Numbered from the stretch's first letter, positions 50,036-59,719 are shown. The stretch is 64,000 nucleotides of DNA from Egibacteraceae bacterium (GCA_030447925.1 JAUJNX010000001.1:62001-126000); one strand, 5' to 3'. Made by a program: numbers and translations. Notes: generated by a model not told the origin, from the sequence alone.

Positions 50036-50097
50036 CCGCCGCGCGCGGGCCTTCGGATCGACGACGCCCGGCACACGCCGGACGGGATCGTCGCGTC

Positions 50098-50649
50098 CTA
50101 CGTCCTGCGCGCGCGCTGAACCCGGAGCCGCCGGCCCGTGGCGGGGGCGGTGCGGAAGAGGGGGTCGGGGTTGCGGAGGGCCTGGTAGGCGGTGAGCGGG
50201 GTGGCCAGCGTCAGCCAGGCGGCGGTGGTGGCGTGGCTCGCCGCCAGCTTCGGGTCGCGACGGGCCGCCGATGCGATGCTGGCCAGGGTGAGCAGCCAGT
50301 GGGACGCGGTCCACACGAAGCCCAGGACCACACTGCGGCGGTTGAAGTACACCCGCCCGAAGGTCGCGTAGAGCAGCCAGCCCGCAGCCTGCAGCACGAG
50401 CTGGGTGCTCCGCCCCGGCGTGCCCGGCGGCTGGTTCAGCACGCGCACGTTGCCCCACAGCGTCCCGGCGTTGTTGACCACCCAGACCGGGAAGAACACC
50501 TCGCCGGGCGGGGCGATCGGGAGCTGGCGGAGCCCGCGGTAGTGGTCGCGGTCCTCCTGGCGGCGACCGGCCTGGCCGGACACCGAGTTGGCGAGGAGCC
50601 CGAACAGCACGGCGTGCCACCAGCGGAACCTCGGTGTGGAACCCCTCAT
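50098..50649 (-). CDS. TspO/MBR-like membrane protein
   Basis: A 183-residue protein with about five hydrophobic helices. It carries PIAPPGEVFFPVWVVNNAG, which matches the PP-x-VF-x-VW turn of the TspO/tryptophan-rich sensory protein family, an ...YRGL... before it, and a C-terminal ALRNPDP. Members bind porphyrins or steroids and affect stress responses. The ATG at 50649 has a GGGAGAGAG site. A strong palindrome lies 19 bases upstream. Assignment is by pattern, not alignment. Confidence 0.6.
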   Translation of the reverse strand: MRGSTPRFRWWHAVLFGLLANSVSGQAGRRQEDRDHYRGLRQLPIAPPGEVFFPVWVVNNAGTLWGNVRVLNQPPGTPGRSTQLVLQAAGWLLYATFGRVYFNRRSVVLGFVWTASHWLLTLASIASAARRDPKLAASHATTAAWLTLATPLTAYQALRNPDPLFRTAPATGRRLRVQRARRT

Positions 50650-50667
50650 CGAACTCTCTCCCACCTG

Positions 50668-50695
50668 GTGACAAGTTGATCGAGCTACTTGCCAC
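50668..50695. promoter_or_regulatory. Operator-like palindrome before the TspO-like gene
   Basis: GTGACAAGT (50668-50676) and ACTTGCCAC (50687-50695) form a near-perfect 9-base inverted repeat with a 10-base spacer, in the gap before the gene. It has the size of a TetR- or MerR-type site. Confidence 0.55.
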
Positions 50696-50704
50696 AGGAG
50701 AGTA

Positions 50705-51541
50705 TCAGCAGGAGGCGAGGGGGACCGCCACGCGGGTGGGGCCGTGGCGGGTGACGGGGTCGAAGGCGGGGGCGCGGGGGCCGGCGAGGGGCAGCTCCAC
50801 CTCGACGGGGCCCAGCGTGGCCAGGAGCGCGTCGCGCAGGGCCGCTCGCCGGGTCGCGAGCAGCACGCGGGCGCCGTCGCCGTGCAGCTCGGCGGCGAGG
50901 CGGGCGTAGGCGAGGTCCGTCGGCGGGCCCCACGGGTGGGCGATCGCGGGCGGTGACGGCGTGCCCTCGACCAGCCGGACGGGGACCTCGGCCTCGGCGA
51001 GCAGGCGGGCGTCCGCCGCGCTGCGTCGCAGCGTCGCGGGCACGGTCGCCACCAGCGGCGCGCTCTCCTCCGCCAGGGCCAGGACCACGTCGACCGCGGC
51101 CCCGGCCCGCGCCGGGTCGCCGGTGCCGACCTGGAGCCAGCAGCCCACCGGCAGGGCGTCCAGGATCGCGGCGAGCTCCGCGCGGCAGCGGGCGGGCCCC
51201 TCCTCCAGCCCCACCCGCCCGAGGTCCAGGGCCAGCCAGGTCCCCGCGGGCAGCCCGCCGAGCGCCGCCGCCAGCCGGCGGTCGTGGTCGCGCGCGGGCG
51301 GCGGGGCCGCCGGGTCGAGGTGGTCGGGGTGGTCGAGGGTCGCGGCCAGCCCGCGGGCCGCCAGCGCCCGCACCGTGGCGAACGCCTCGTCGCGACCGGC
51401 CCCGGCGCCCGGCTGCCGCCACCCGGCGGGGCCCGGGTCCGGCCGCGGCGGCGCCGGCCACGGGGCCCGGCGGGCGACCCGTCCGGTGCGGGGGCCCGCG
51501 GGCGCCTCCCAGGCGCTGCGGGAGACGGGGGCGACGACCAT
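50705..51541 (-). CDS. Proline dehydrogenase-like barrel protein with altered active-site motif
   Basis: A 278-residue soluble protein. Its alternating strands and helices, with GCWLQVGTGDPARAGAAVDV and then VPVRLVEGTPSPP (about 193), follow the PutA/PRODH barrel order, where the canonical motif is VRLVKGAYxxP. Here Lys is Glu and Ala-Tyr is Thr-Pro, so normal flavin/substrate contacts are lost. It may have another reaction or none. The ATG at 51541 sits 6 bases after a GATACT -10 box, so it is probably leaderless. The Pro-rich first 50 residues are unlike the family. Confidence 0.45.
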   Translation of the reverse strand: MVVAPVSRSAWEAPAGPRTGRVARRAPWPAPPRPDPGPAGWRQPGAGAGRDEAFATVRALAARGLAATLDHPDHLDPAAPPPARDHDRRLAAALGGLPAGTWLALDLGRVGLEEGPARCRAELAAILDALPVGCWLQVGTGDPARAGAAVDVVLALAEESAPLVATVPATLRRSAADARLLAEAEVPVRLVEGTPSPPAIAHPWGPPTDLAYARLAAELHGDGARVLLATRRAALRDALLATLGPVEVELPLAGPRAPAFDPVTRHGPTRVAVPLASC

Positions 51542-51547
51542 CCGGAC

Positions 51548-51553
51548 AGTATC
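51548..51553 (-). promoter_or_regulatory. GATACT -10 element, leaderless promoter
   Basis: On the minus strand GATACT ends 6 bases before the ATG at 51541, with no ribosome site. Confidence 0.45.
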
Positions 51554-51602
51554 GGGCACCGACCCCGCCGGGGGCCGCAGGCGCCCCGCGGGTCGCAGGC
51601 GG

Positions 51603-52286
51603 TCAGCCGGGCAGGCGCCCGGTGACGACGTCGGTCGGGTCGGTCGGGTCGCCCGCGATCACGGACACGCCCATCGCCCGGTAGCCGTCGAGGTCGCCGG
51701 CGGCCGCCAGCGTGAGCGTGACCGGCTCGCCCGTGCCCTCGAAGGACCCGGCGGTCGTGCGCCGCTCACCGTCGGACAGCCACACCACGTAGGTCTCGCC
51801 CTCCGGCAGCGGGGGCAGGTCCTCCAGGGCGAGCTCCAGCTCGACCCCCGCCGCGGACTCGCGCAGGCGCGCCTCGCCCCCGCCGCGGTCCTCGACGGCC
51901 GCCAGCCGCACGACCACCGGCACCGGCTCCGCGATGGGCGCCAGCGCCCGCATGACCCCGGCCCCCGCCACGACCCCGACCACCAGCGCCGCCGCCACCG
52001 CGGCCAGCCAGCGGCGGCCGCCCTGCGCCGCGACGGGCGCCGCGACGGAGGCCGGCTGCGCGGGGACCTGGGCCAGGACGCGGTCGCGCAGCCCGGGCGG
52101 CGGCGCCGGCGGGGCGTCGGGGGACGCGACCCGGTCGAGCAGGGTGGGGATGCCGCGCAGGTCGTCCAGCTCCGCCCGGCAGGCGTCGCACCCGTCCAGG
52201 TGCGCCTCCAGGTCGGCCCGCTCACGGGCCGTCAGCCCCCCGAGCACGTAGCCCGCCAGGTCCACGCGCCAGCGCTCGTGCGTCAC
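51603..52286 (-). CDS. Zinc-finger anti-sigma factor (RskA-like)
   Basis: A 227-residue membrane anti-sigma factor. The N-terminal zinc-binding domain has HLDGCDACRAEL (His-x3-Cys-x2-Cys, about 28-39). One membrane helix (LAAVAAALVVGVVAGAGVMR, about 95-114) leads to an outer RskA-type domain with YVVWLSDGERRTTAGSF. Released by regulated proteolysis in known systems. The GTG at 52286 overlaps the sigma TGA (GTGA), so it is translated with it. The outer signal is unknown. Confidence 0.87.
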   Translation of the reverse strand: MTHERWRVDLAGYVLGGLTARERADLEAHLDGCDACRAELDDLRGIPTLLDRVASPDAPPAPPPGLRDRVLAQVPAQPASVAAPVAAQGGRRWLAAVAAALVVGVVAGAGVMRALAPIAEPVPVVVRLAAVEDRGGGEARLRESAAGVELELALEDLPPLPEGETYVVWLSDGERRTTAGSFEGTGEPVTLTLAAAGDLDGYRAMGVSVIAGDPTDPTDVVTGRLPG

Positions 52287-52846
52287 CCCTTCACCCCCAT
52301 CTCCTGCAATGACAGCCGCAGGGCGCGCAGCGCGTAGTACGACCGCGACTTCACCGTGCCCAGCGGGATCCCCAGCCGCGCCGCGATCTCGCTCTGGCTG
52401 AGCTGGGCGAAGTAGGCCAGCTCCACGACCCGGCGATGGTCCTCGTGCAGGCGGTCCAGCGCCGCGCGGACCACCTCGGCGCCCAGCAGGGCGTCCAGCT
52501 CGTCGCTCACCCGCTGATCCTCGCGGTCGGGCAGGTCCGCGGTCGGCGCGGCCCGCGGGCGTTCGCGCAGGAGGTCCACCACGGCGGTGCGCGCCATCAC
52601 GAAGATCCAGGTGCGCACCGACCCGCGCCCCGGGTCGTGGCGCGCGGCCATCCGCCAGACCTTCAGCATGACGCGCTGGACGAGGTCCTCGGCCAGCGTC
52701 CCCTCGCCCAGGCGGCGCAGGCCCCAGCCGTAGAGCGGCCCGGCGTAGAGGTCGTACAGGCGGGCCAGGGCCTCGCGGTCCCCGCCCGCGATGGCGACCA
52801 GGAGGTCGTCCTCCTCGCCGATGCCGACCGCGGGACCGTTCACCAC
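52283..52846 (-). CDS. ECF sigma factor (SigK/RpoE type)
   Basis: A 187-residue group IV sigma factor. Sigma-2 is at about 25-95 (ALARLYDLYAGPLYGWGLRR, AEDLVQRVMLKVWRMA), and sigma-4 at about 130-180 (LHEDHRRVVELAYFAQLSQS, IAARLGIPLGTVKSR). It is coupled to the RskA-like anti-sigma gene. The start is a GTG at 52846, with a second GTG at 52843; a GAGGAGGGG site precedes both. Confidence 0.9.
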   Translation of the reverse strand: MVNGPAVGIGEEDDLLVAIAGGDREALARLYDLYAGPLYGWGLRRLGEGTLAEDLVQRVMLKVWRMAARHDPGRGSVRTWIFVMARTAVVDLLRERPRAAPTADLPDREDQRVSDELDALLGAEVVRAALDRLHEDHRRVVELAYFAQLSQSEIAARLGIPLGTVKSRSYYALRALRLSLQEMGVKG

Positions 52847-52872
52847 CCCTCCTCGCCGTGCTCCTGCCCGTG

Positions 52873-53496
52873 CTACGGGCGCGGAGCCCCGAGCGGTTCA
52901 CCGGAGCGTTGCAGGTCGCCGGTCAGCATGCGCTGGACCGCCGCCCCGACGAGGGTGACCACGGTCTCCTGGTCGGCCGAGGCCAGGGGTTCCAGGTGCA
53001 GGACGTGGCGGGCCAGCGCCGCGCCGATCAGCTGGGACCCGGCCAGGGCCGTCCGCAGGCCGGCGTCGGGGGTGCCCAGGGCGCGCGCCACCGGGCCGAG
53101 CAGCTCGCCGCCGACGAACTCGCGCACCATCGCGGCCGCGTCGGGGTTGGTGACCGCGCCGCGCAGGAGCCCCACCAGGGGCGACCGCACCGCCGGGTCC
53201 GCCCACTCGCGCTCGACGAGCCGGGCGAGACGCTCGCCCGCGTGGTCGACGCCGTCGTCGAGCACCCCGGCCCACCCGTGCCAGGCCTCGGGCGGCACCT
53301 GCATGGCGGCGGCGAACAGCTCGGTCTTGCCGCCGAAGAAGCGGTGGACCAGCGCCGGGTCGACGCCGGCATCACGCGCGACGGCGCGCACCGACACCGC
53401 GTCGTAGCCCTCGGCGGCGAAGCGGGCGCGGGCGGCGTTCAGGATCGCCGCCCGCGAGCTGCCGCCCCCCGGCCGCCGCCCGGTCCGCCCGGTCAC
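52873..53496 (-). CDS. TetR-family regulator of the FAD monooxygenase
   Basis: A 207-residue repressor. The DNA-binding part RAAILNAARARFAAEGYDAV and VARDAGVDPALVHRFFGGK (about 15-60) is typical. Its GTG at 53496 overlaps the monooxygenase TGA, so the two genes are co-transcribed, and a strong palindrome precedes the operon. It most likely senses the monooxygenase substrate. Confidence 0.87.
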   Translation of the reverse strand: MTGRTGRRPGGGSSRAAILNAARARFAAEGYDAVSVRAVARDAGVDPALVHRFFGGKTELFAAAMQVPPEAWHGWAGVLDDGVDHAGERLARLVEREWADPAVRSPLVGLLRGAVTNPDAAAMVREFVGGELLGPVARALGTPDAGLRTALAGSQLIGAALARHVLHLEPLASADQETVVTLVGAAVQRMLTGDLQRSGEPLGAPRP

Positions 53497-54752
53497 GTGC
53501 GCACGGGGACCCGCCAGACGCCCAGCCCGAGGAAGCGCGCGAGCACGCCGCGCACGCCGGGCGCCCGCACGACCCGCCGCGCGAGCGGCGGCACCGCCGG
53601 CCGTCCCGCCATCGCCGCCGCGATCGGGCGCTCCGCCAGCCGCTGCACGGCCTGGATGATGCGGACGGGCACCTCGCGCCGGCGCTGCACCGCCGCCAGC
53701 AGCGACTCGGGGACCTCGCCGCCCCGGCGCTGGCGCGCCCGCAGGGGGGCGGCCAGGACGTTGGCGGCGACGACCGCGTCCTGGATGGCGACGTTGATGC
53801 CGACCCCGGCGGCGGGCGACATCGCGTGCGCGGCGTCGCCGATCAGCAGGAGCCCCGGCCGGTGCCACCGCGGCAGGCGGTCGGCCCGGACCGACAGCAG
53901 CGACAGCTCGCTCCAGTCCTCCAGCGCCAGCAGGCGGTCGGCGAACTCCGGCACGGTGGCCGCCAGCCGCGACCGGAAGGCCGCCAGGCCCTCGGCGCGC
54001 ACGTGGGGGTAGCTCCCCTTGACGATCGACGCGGTGACCTGCCAGTGGTCCTCGCGCTGCAGGAACCCCAGGAACCGGCCGCCGGCGAGCCGGCCCCAGC
54101 TCCGGGGTGGGTCGCCCGGCCGGCGGGGCAGGCGGAACCACAGGGTGTCCATGGGCACCTCGCGGCCGACCGGCTCCAGGCCCGCCAGCGCGCGCACCTT
54201 GGAGTTGCGGCCGTCGGCGGCGATGGTCACCGCCGCGCGGACCTCGTGCCAGCCGCCGGGCCCGCGCCAGCGCGCCCCGCGCACGACCCCGCCCTCGACG
54301 ACCAGGCGGCGCACGTTGGCGCTGCGGACCAGCCGGAAGGTCGGGTACCGAGCCGCCTCCTCCGCCAGGAACTCCAGGAAGCGCGCCTGGTGGACCAGCA
54401 TGATGTAGGGGAACGGGGTGCGCAGGACGCGCAGGTCCACCGGCACCAGCGGGCCCTCGGGCGTGTCGATCGGGATGCTCGGGACCCGCGTGTGGGGCAG
54501 CCGGTGCAGCCGGTCGGCCAGTCCCAGCTGGTCCATGATCTCCAGCACGGACGGGTGCAGGGAGTCCCCGCGGAACTGCCGGTCGAAGTCGCCGTGGGCC
54601 TCCAGCAGGGTGACCTCGACCCCCGCGCGGGCCAGCAGCAGGGCCAGCACCATCCCCGCGGGCCCGCCGCCGACCACCGCCGCGGTCGTCCGCGCCACGT
54701 CGACCGGTTCCCCGTCCGCGGCCTGCCGGACGGGCGCCAGCGTGTCCGTCAT
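53493..54752 (-). CDS. FAD-dependent aromatic-type monooxygenase
   Basis: A 419-residue class A flavin monooxygenase. The FAD motif is AAVVGGGPAGMVLALLLARA (about 24-43), the NADPH/FAD DG motif is AADGRNSKVRALAG (about 178), and GDAAHAMSPAAGVGINVAIQ (about 303-322) is the second FAD motif. Substrates in the family are aromatic acids, polyketides or antibiotics such as rifamycin and tetracycline; the real one is unknown. Its ATG at 54752 is preceded by a weak AGGAGAGG site. TetR regulation is likely. Confidence 0.87.
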   Translation of the reverse strand: MTDTLAPVRQAADGEPVDVARTTAAVVGGGPAGMVLALLLARAGVEVTLLEAHGDFDRQFRGDSLHPSVLEIMDQLGLADRLHRLPHTRVPSIPIDTPEGPLVPVDLRVLRTPFPYIMLVHQARFLEFLAEEAARYPTFRLVRSANVRRLVVEGGVVRGARWRGPGGWHEVRAAVTIAADGRNSKVRALAGLEPVGREVPMDTLWFRLPRRPGDPPRSWGRLAGGRFLGFLQREDHWQVTASIVKGSYPHVRAEGLAAFRSRLAATVPEFADRLLALEDWSELSLLSVRADRLPRWHRPGLLLIGDAAHAMSPAAGVGINVAIQDAVVAANVLAAPLRARQRRGGEVPESLLAAVQRRREVPVRIIQAVQRLAERPIAAAMAGRPAVPPLARRVVRAPGVRGVLARFLGLGVWRVPVRT

Positions 54753-54791
54753 GTGGGCCCCTCTCCTGTGGCCGGCTAGCAGGCCGGCGCG

Positions 54792-54829
54792 GAAGTCATC
54801 ATGTGATGAAGTCTACGCGCGATGACTTC
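54792..54829. promoter_or_regulatory. TetR operator and promoter of the FAD monooxygenase operon
   Basis: GAAGTCATC (54792-54800) and GATGACTTC (54821-54829) form a perfect 9-base inverted repeat, and TCATCATGTGATGA (54796-54809) is a nested palindrome. On the minus strand TTGCCA (near 54838) and TAGACT (near 54815) are -35 and -10 boxes 18 bases apart, overlapped by the repeat. Confidence 0.62.
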
Positions 54830-54852
54830 TTGGTGGCAAGGGGGAGCACGAA

Positions 54853-54879
54853 CAGGCCCGGGCGGACCGCCCGGGCCTG
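54853..54879 (-). terminator. Hairpin terminator after the sugar dehydrogenase gene
   Basis: CAGGCCCGGGCGG (54853-54865) and its exact complement (54867-54879) with a one-base centre lie 19 bases past the stop at 54898. Confidence 0.7.
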
Positions 54880-54897
54880 CTGCGTGCGGTGCGGTGG

Positions 54898-56094
54898 CTA
54901 GCCGGCGGCGCCGAGGCGCAGGATCTGGTCGCCGGTGGCCGGGCAGTCACCGCGGCCGTCGCAGTTGCTGGTCAGGACCCACACCGAGCCGTCCGGGGCC
55001 TGCTCCACGGCGCGCAGCCGGCCGACCCCGTCCAGGGCGACGTCCTGCCCGGCCACGGCGCCCGCGGCGTCGAGGTCGACGCGCCACAGCCGCTCGCCGC
55101 GCAGCGCCGCCACGAGCACGTCGCCCTCGAACTGCGGGATCGCGGCGCCCTGGAGCAGGGCGATCCCGCTCGGCGAGGCCTCGGCGGTGGTCCAGGTGGC
55201 GACCGGGTCGATGAACTCCGGCGCGCCGCCCGGGCCCTCGACCTCGGCCCAGCCGTAGTTCCCGCCGGCCGTGATCAGGTTGAGCTCGTCGGTGGTGTTC
55301 TGCCCGAGCTCGCTGGCCAGCAGCCGGCCCGCGGCGTCCCAGGCCAGGCCCTGCACGTTGCGGTGGCCCAGGCTGTAGACGGGGCTGCCGGGGATCGGGT
55401 TGTCCGCGGGCACCTCCCCGTCGGGGGTGAGCCGCAGGATCTTGCCCGCCAGGGAGTCCGGGTCCTGGGCCGGGGTCGTGTCGGGGTCGCTGGAGGCGTC
55501 ACCGGTGGTGACGTACAGCAGCCCGTCGGGACCGAAGGCCAGGCGCCCGCCGTTGTGGATCGGGCCGACGGGGATGCCGTCCAGGATCACCTCGGCCGCG
55601 GCGACGTCGTCGAGGGGGAAGCGGACGACGCGGTTGTCCTCGGCGGTCGAGAAGTAGGCGTAGACCAGCTGGTCCTCGGCGAAGGTCGGCGACACCGCGA
55701 TGCCCAGGAGCCCGCCCTCGTTCTCGCCGTCGGCCTCGATCACGCCGACCTCGGTCGTCGCGCCGTCCGCCGCGACCCGCAGGATCCGCCCGGAGTCGCG
55801 CTCGGTGACCAGCGCGGTGCCGTCGGGCAGGAAGTCCAGGCCCCAGGGGGCCGCCAGCCCCTCGGCGACCGTGGCGACGGCCAGCTCGGCGGGCGGCGCG
55901 GGGGTGGGGGACGGCGCCGGCGTGGGCGTGGGCGTGGGGGGTGCGGGGGGTGAGGGCACCGGCGGGGGCGGGACCGGGGCCGGCGCGCTCGTCGGGACAC
56001 TGATCGGGGGGCTGGAGGGGAAGGCCTGGCACCCGCCGGCCAGCAGGCCCAGTCCCGTCAGGACCGCGGCGGTCGTCGCCCGTGCAGATCGCAT
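54898..56094 (-). CDS. PQQ-type sugar dehydrogenase lipoprotein
   Basis: A 398-residue exported quinoprotein-like dehydrogenase. The lipobox LLAGGC (Cys22) is followed by a 45-residue Pro/Thr-rich linker. The propeller reads LAAPWGLDFLPDGTALVTER, GGLLGIAVSPTFAEDQLVYA, HNGGRLAFGPDGLLYVTTGD and YSLGHRNVQGLAWD, the blocks of the soluble glucose/aldose dehydrogenase group (with His and Arg used by PQQ enzymes). It is shorter than the secreted homologue at 24602 and lacks extra domains. The ATG at 56094 is used. Confidence 0.87.
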   Translation of the reverse strand: MRSARATTAAVLTGLGLLAGGCQAFPSSPPISVPTSAPAPVPPPPVPSPPAPPTPTPTPAPSPTPAPPAELAVATVAEGLAAPWGLDFLPDGTALVTERDSGRILRVAADGATTEVGVIEADGENEGGLLGIAVSPTFAEDQLVYAYFSTAEDNRVVRFPLDDVAAAEVILDGIPVGPIHNGGRLAFGPDGLLYVTTGDASSDPDTTPAQDPDSLAGKILRLTPDGEVPADNPIPGSPVYSLGHRNVQGLAWDAAGRLLASELGQNTTDELNLITAGGNYGWAEVEGPGGAPEFIDPVATWTTAEASPSGIALLQGAAIPQFEGDVLVAALRGERLWRVDLDAAGAVAGQDVALDGVGRLRAVEQAPDGSVWVLTSNCDGRGDCPATGDQILRLGAAG

Positions 56095-56204
56095 GCGTCA
56101 CCTGTGGGGGAGGAGGGAGTTGGAGACGACGCGAACCTACCGACCGTTTCTCGGCCGTCCGGTCACCCCACTGGACCCATCGGCCATTGCCCCCGAACAG
56201 GGGG

Positions 56205-57506
<1,302 letters not shown>

Positions 57507-57600
57507 GCGGGGCTCCTGCGGCAGGCGGTCCGGGGCGCACACGCTCGCACATGGCCCCGGACGGGCGTGGCGGGCGCGCGCAGCGGGTAGCCCGGGGACC

Positions 57601-58044
57601 ATGACCACGACATCCAGCAGCACGCCCCGCCACCCCAGCCAGTGGCTGTCGGGGGTCATCGGGGCGATCTACCTGGTGTTCGGCATCGCGGGGCTCGTGT
57701 CGATCGCGTCGGTGCCGTTCGCCGGGCCGGACGGGATCCAGGTCGCCGGGTTCCGCGTCAACGGCGCCCAGGGCATCATCGCCCTGCTCATCGCCGCGGG
57801 CGGGCTGCTCGCCTTCACCCGCCTGGCCCTGGCCGCGCGCTACGGGTGGGCGCTGGTGGTCGTCAGCTTCGGGCTGGCGCTGTACGGGACCCTGGTCGAC
57901 CAGTCCTCGTCCGCCAACGTCCTCGCCTTCGACCAGAGCGACGTCGGGCGCCACGTCATCACCGGGGTGATCGCCCTGCTGATCGCCCTGTGGCCGGCCA
58001 CCAGCCCCGCCACCGCCGGGGCCGAGCCGGGCTCCCGCCGCTAG
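57601..58044 (+). CDS. Four-helix membrane protein (DUF4383-like)
   Basis: A 147-residue protein with four hydrophobic helices: SGVIGAIYLVFGIAGLVSIA, QGIIALLIAAGGLLAFTRLA, WALVVVSFGLALYGTL and HVITGVIALLIALWPA. The layout resembles DUF4383; function is unknown. The ATG at 57601 is divergent from purB across 94 bases and has no clear ribosome site. Confidence 0.6.
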   Translation: MTTTSSSTPRHPSQWLSGVIGAIYLVFGIAGLVSIASVPFAGPDGIQVAGFRVNGAQGIIALLIAAGGLLAFTRLALAARYGWALVVVSFGLALYGTLVDQSSSANVLAFDQSDVGRHVITGVIALLIALWPATSPATAGAEPGSRR

Positions 58045-58055
58045 CGCGGGCGGGC

Positions 58056-58100
58056 GGCGCCGGGGCGCGCGGCGCCGGGGCGCGCGGCGCCGGGGCGCGC
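58056..58100. repeat. 15-base tandem repeat, three perfect copies
   Basis: GGCGCCGGGGCGCGC is repeated three times without change, between a membrane-protein gene and the convergent GNAT gene. Each unit contains nested GGCGCC and GCGCGC palindromes. The copy number is prone to variation. Confidence 0.8.
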
Positions 58101-58128
58101 GGACGCCGGGCCGGGCACGCGGCGCGGG

Positions 58129-59001
58129 TCAGAGGACCGCGCCGCTGGGCAGGTACGGGGCCAGGGGCCCGACCGCGCCGCGGGTGCAGATCGGCCCGGC
58201 GGGGCGCAGGTCCAGGCCGGCGGCGACCGCCACCTCGACCGCCCACGGGTTGGCCGCCGTCATCCAGGGGACCTCCGTCGGCGTCCCCGGCGGGACGGTC
58301 AGCAGCGCGGCCCGCAGGACCTCCGCCGCGGTCGGCGGGTCCTCCGCGGCCACCGTCACCACCTTGGCCCCGAACACCAGCGCGTAGCCGCGGTCGGCGA
58401 CCAGCAGCCGGGAGCCGCTCTCCATCGAGGCGCCCAGGTCGCGGTGGCCGCGGGCGGCGCCGCGCACGCGCCGGTCGACGCGCTCGGTGAGGGCCAGGTC
58501 GTCGCGCGTGCCCTCGCGCACGGACGGCACCGGCGCGAGGGCCCCCGCGCGCACGACGCCGGTGGCCGCCAGGGTCGGCACCAGCGCGAAGCCGGCGCGG
58601 GCGTAGGCGCGGATCGCGCGCGGGTCGGCCGACGCGACGACGATCCCGCCGCGGGCCCCGGCCAGGGTGCCCAGCGCCCGGGCGAGCAGGTCGCGGCCCA
58701 GCCCGCGGTCCTGCCAGGCCGGGTCGATGACCAGCAGGGACAGGCCCCACAGCCCCTCGCGGACCAGCGCGCAGGCCGCCCCGACGAGGGCGCCGTCCGG
58801 GGCCTCGGCGACCCACTGGCCCTCGGGGTCGGTGTCCAGGAGGTGCGCCCGGACGGTCATCCCGTGGGTGCGCGGCGGCGGGCCCGACGCCTCCCGCCAC
58901 GGGCGCACGCGCCGGTCGAGGTCGGCGAAGGCCACGCGCGCGACCTCCCCGGCCGCCTCCACGTCGCCGCGCCCCATGGGCCGCACCCGTGGCGCCGCCA
59001 T
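58129..59001 (-). CDS. GNAT-family N-acetyltransferase
   Basis: A 290-residue acetyltransferase. The acetyl-CoA motif LLVIDPAWQDRGLGRDLLAR is at about 91-110, followed by RAIRAYARAGFALVP. A second half (about 160-290, with ESGSRLLVADRGYALVFGAK) forms another GNAT-like or unrelated domain. The substrate is unknown. The ATG at 59001 lies 4 bases past the stop of the upstream SIMPL gene, suggesting an operon. Confidence 0.82.
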   Translation of the reverse strand: MAAPRVRPMGRGDVEAAGEVARVAFADLDRRVRPWREASGPPPRTHGMTVRAHLLDTDPEGQWVAEAPDGALVGAACALVREGLWGLSLLVIDPAWQDRGLGRDLLARALGTLAGARGGIVVASADPRAIRAYARAGFALVPTLAATGVVRAGALAPVPSVREGTRDDLALTERVDRRVRGAARGHRDLGASMESGSRLLVADRGYALVFGAKVVTVAAEDPPTAAEVLRAALLTVPPGTPTEVPWMTAANPWAVEVAVAAGLDLRPAGPICTRGAVGPLAPYLPSGAVL

Positions 59002-59005
59002 CGCG

Positions 59006-59662
59006 CTAGTCCTCCAGCAGCTCGTAGCCGGCGGTGACCGCGGCGGTCAGGCGGACGGCCTCCGGGCGCAGGTCCAGGACGAGGGGCTGGTCGTCGACGC
59101 CGCCGTGGTCGGCGACCATGGCGAGCGCCTCGCGCCCCTCGCGGGCGACGGGGTGCGCGGAGTCGGGCACGCCGGGTTCCGCCAGCGTCGCGACGGGACC
59201 CAGGCGCAGGCCCGCGGCGCCCGCGTAGTCGCCCGCGCGGCGGCGGGCGTCGTCCACCGCCGCGGCGCGCAACTCGGCGTGGGCGGGGTTGGCGGGGTCG
59301 ACCAGCCAGTCGGTGCCCAGGACGCGGACGCCCAGCTCGGTCGCGACCCGCGCCAGCACCGACCCGATCGACCCGACGGTCGACAGCTCGACGACCAGGG
59401 TGCGCTGGGCGGCCTGGCCGACGAGGCGGGGGCCGTCGGGGCCGTAGCGGTGGCGCGGGGCCACGTGCAGCGACGACGGCCGCCGCGCGAGCACGTCGTC
59501 GCCCAGGTCGTCCAGGACCGCGTCGAGGATCGCCGAGCGCCGGGCCAGGTCCTCGACCGCCGGGCGCACCTCGCGGTCCACGCTCTCCAGGCCCAGCGTC
59601 ACCCGCACCCGGTCGGGCTCCACGTCCCTGGTGGCCCAGCCCTGGACCGTCACCGTCGCCAT
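59006..59662 (-). CDS. SIMPL (DUF541) domain protein
   Basis: A 218-residue protein whose whole length is a SIMPL domain: VTVQGWATRDVEPDRVRVTL at the N-terminus, DDARRRAGDYAGAAGLRLGP near 140 and the final LTAAVTAGYELLE. There is no signal peptide, unlike many homologues. Function is poorly known; some members affect signalling or oxidative stress. A GGGCGGAG site precedes the ATG at 59662. Confidence 0.85.
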   Translation of the reverse strand: MATVTVQGWATRDVEPDRVRVTLGLESVDREVRPAVEDLARRSAILDAVLDDLGDDVLARRPSSLHVAPRHRYGPDGPRLVGQAAQRTLVVELSTVGSIGSVLARVATELGVRVLGTDWLVDPANPAHAELRAAAVDDARRRAGDYAGAAGLRLGPVATLAEPGVPDSAHPVAREGREALAMVADHGGVDDQPLVLDLRPEAVRLTAAVTAGYELLED

Positions 59663-59719
59663 CTCCGCCCCCCCGCTCGCCGCCGACCGGGACCCTAACG
59701 CCCGGGCGGGGGGTGGGCG

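Noticed and set aside
58056-58100. Tandem repeats as a CRISPR array
   Set aside because: Units are contiguous with no spacers and no cas gene nearby.
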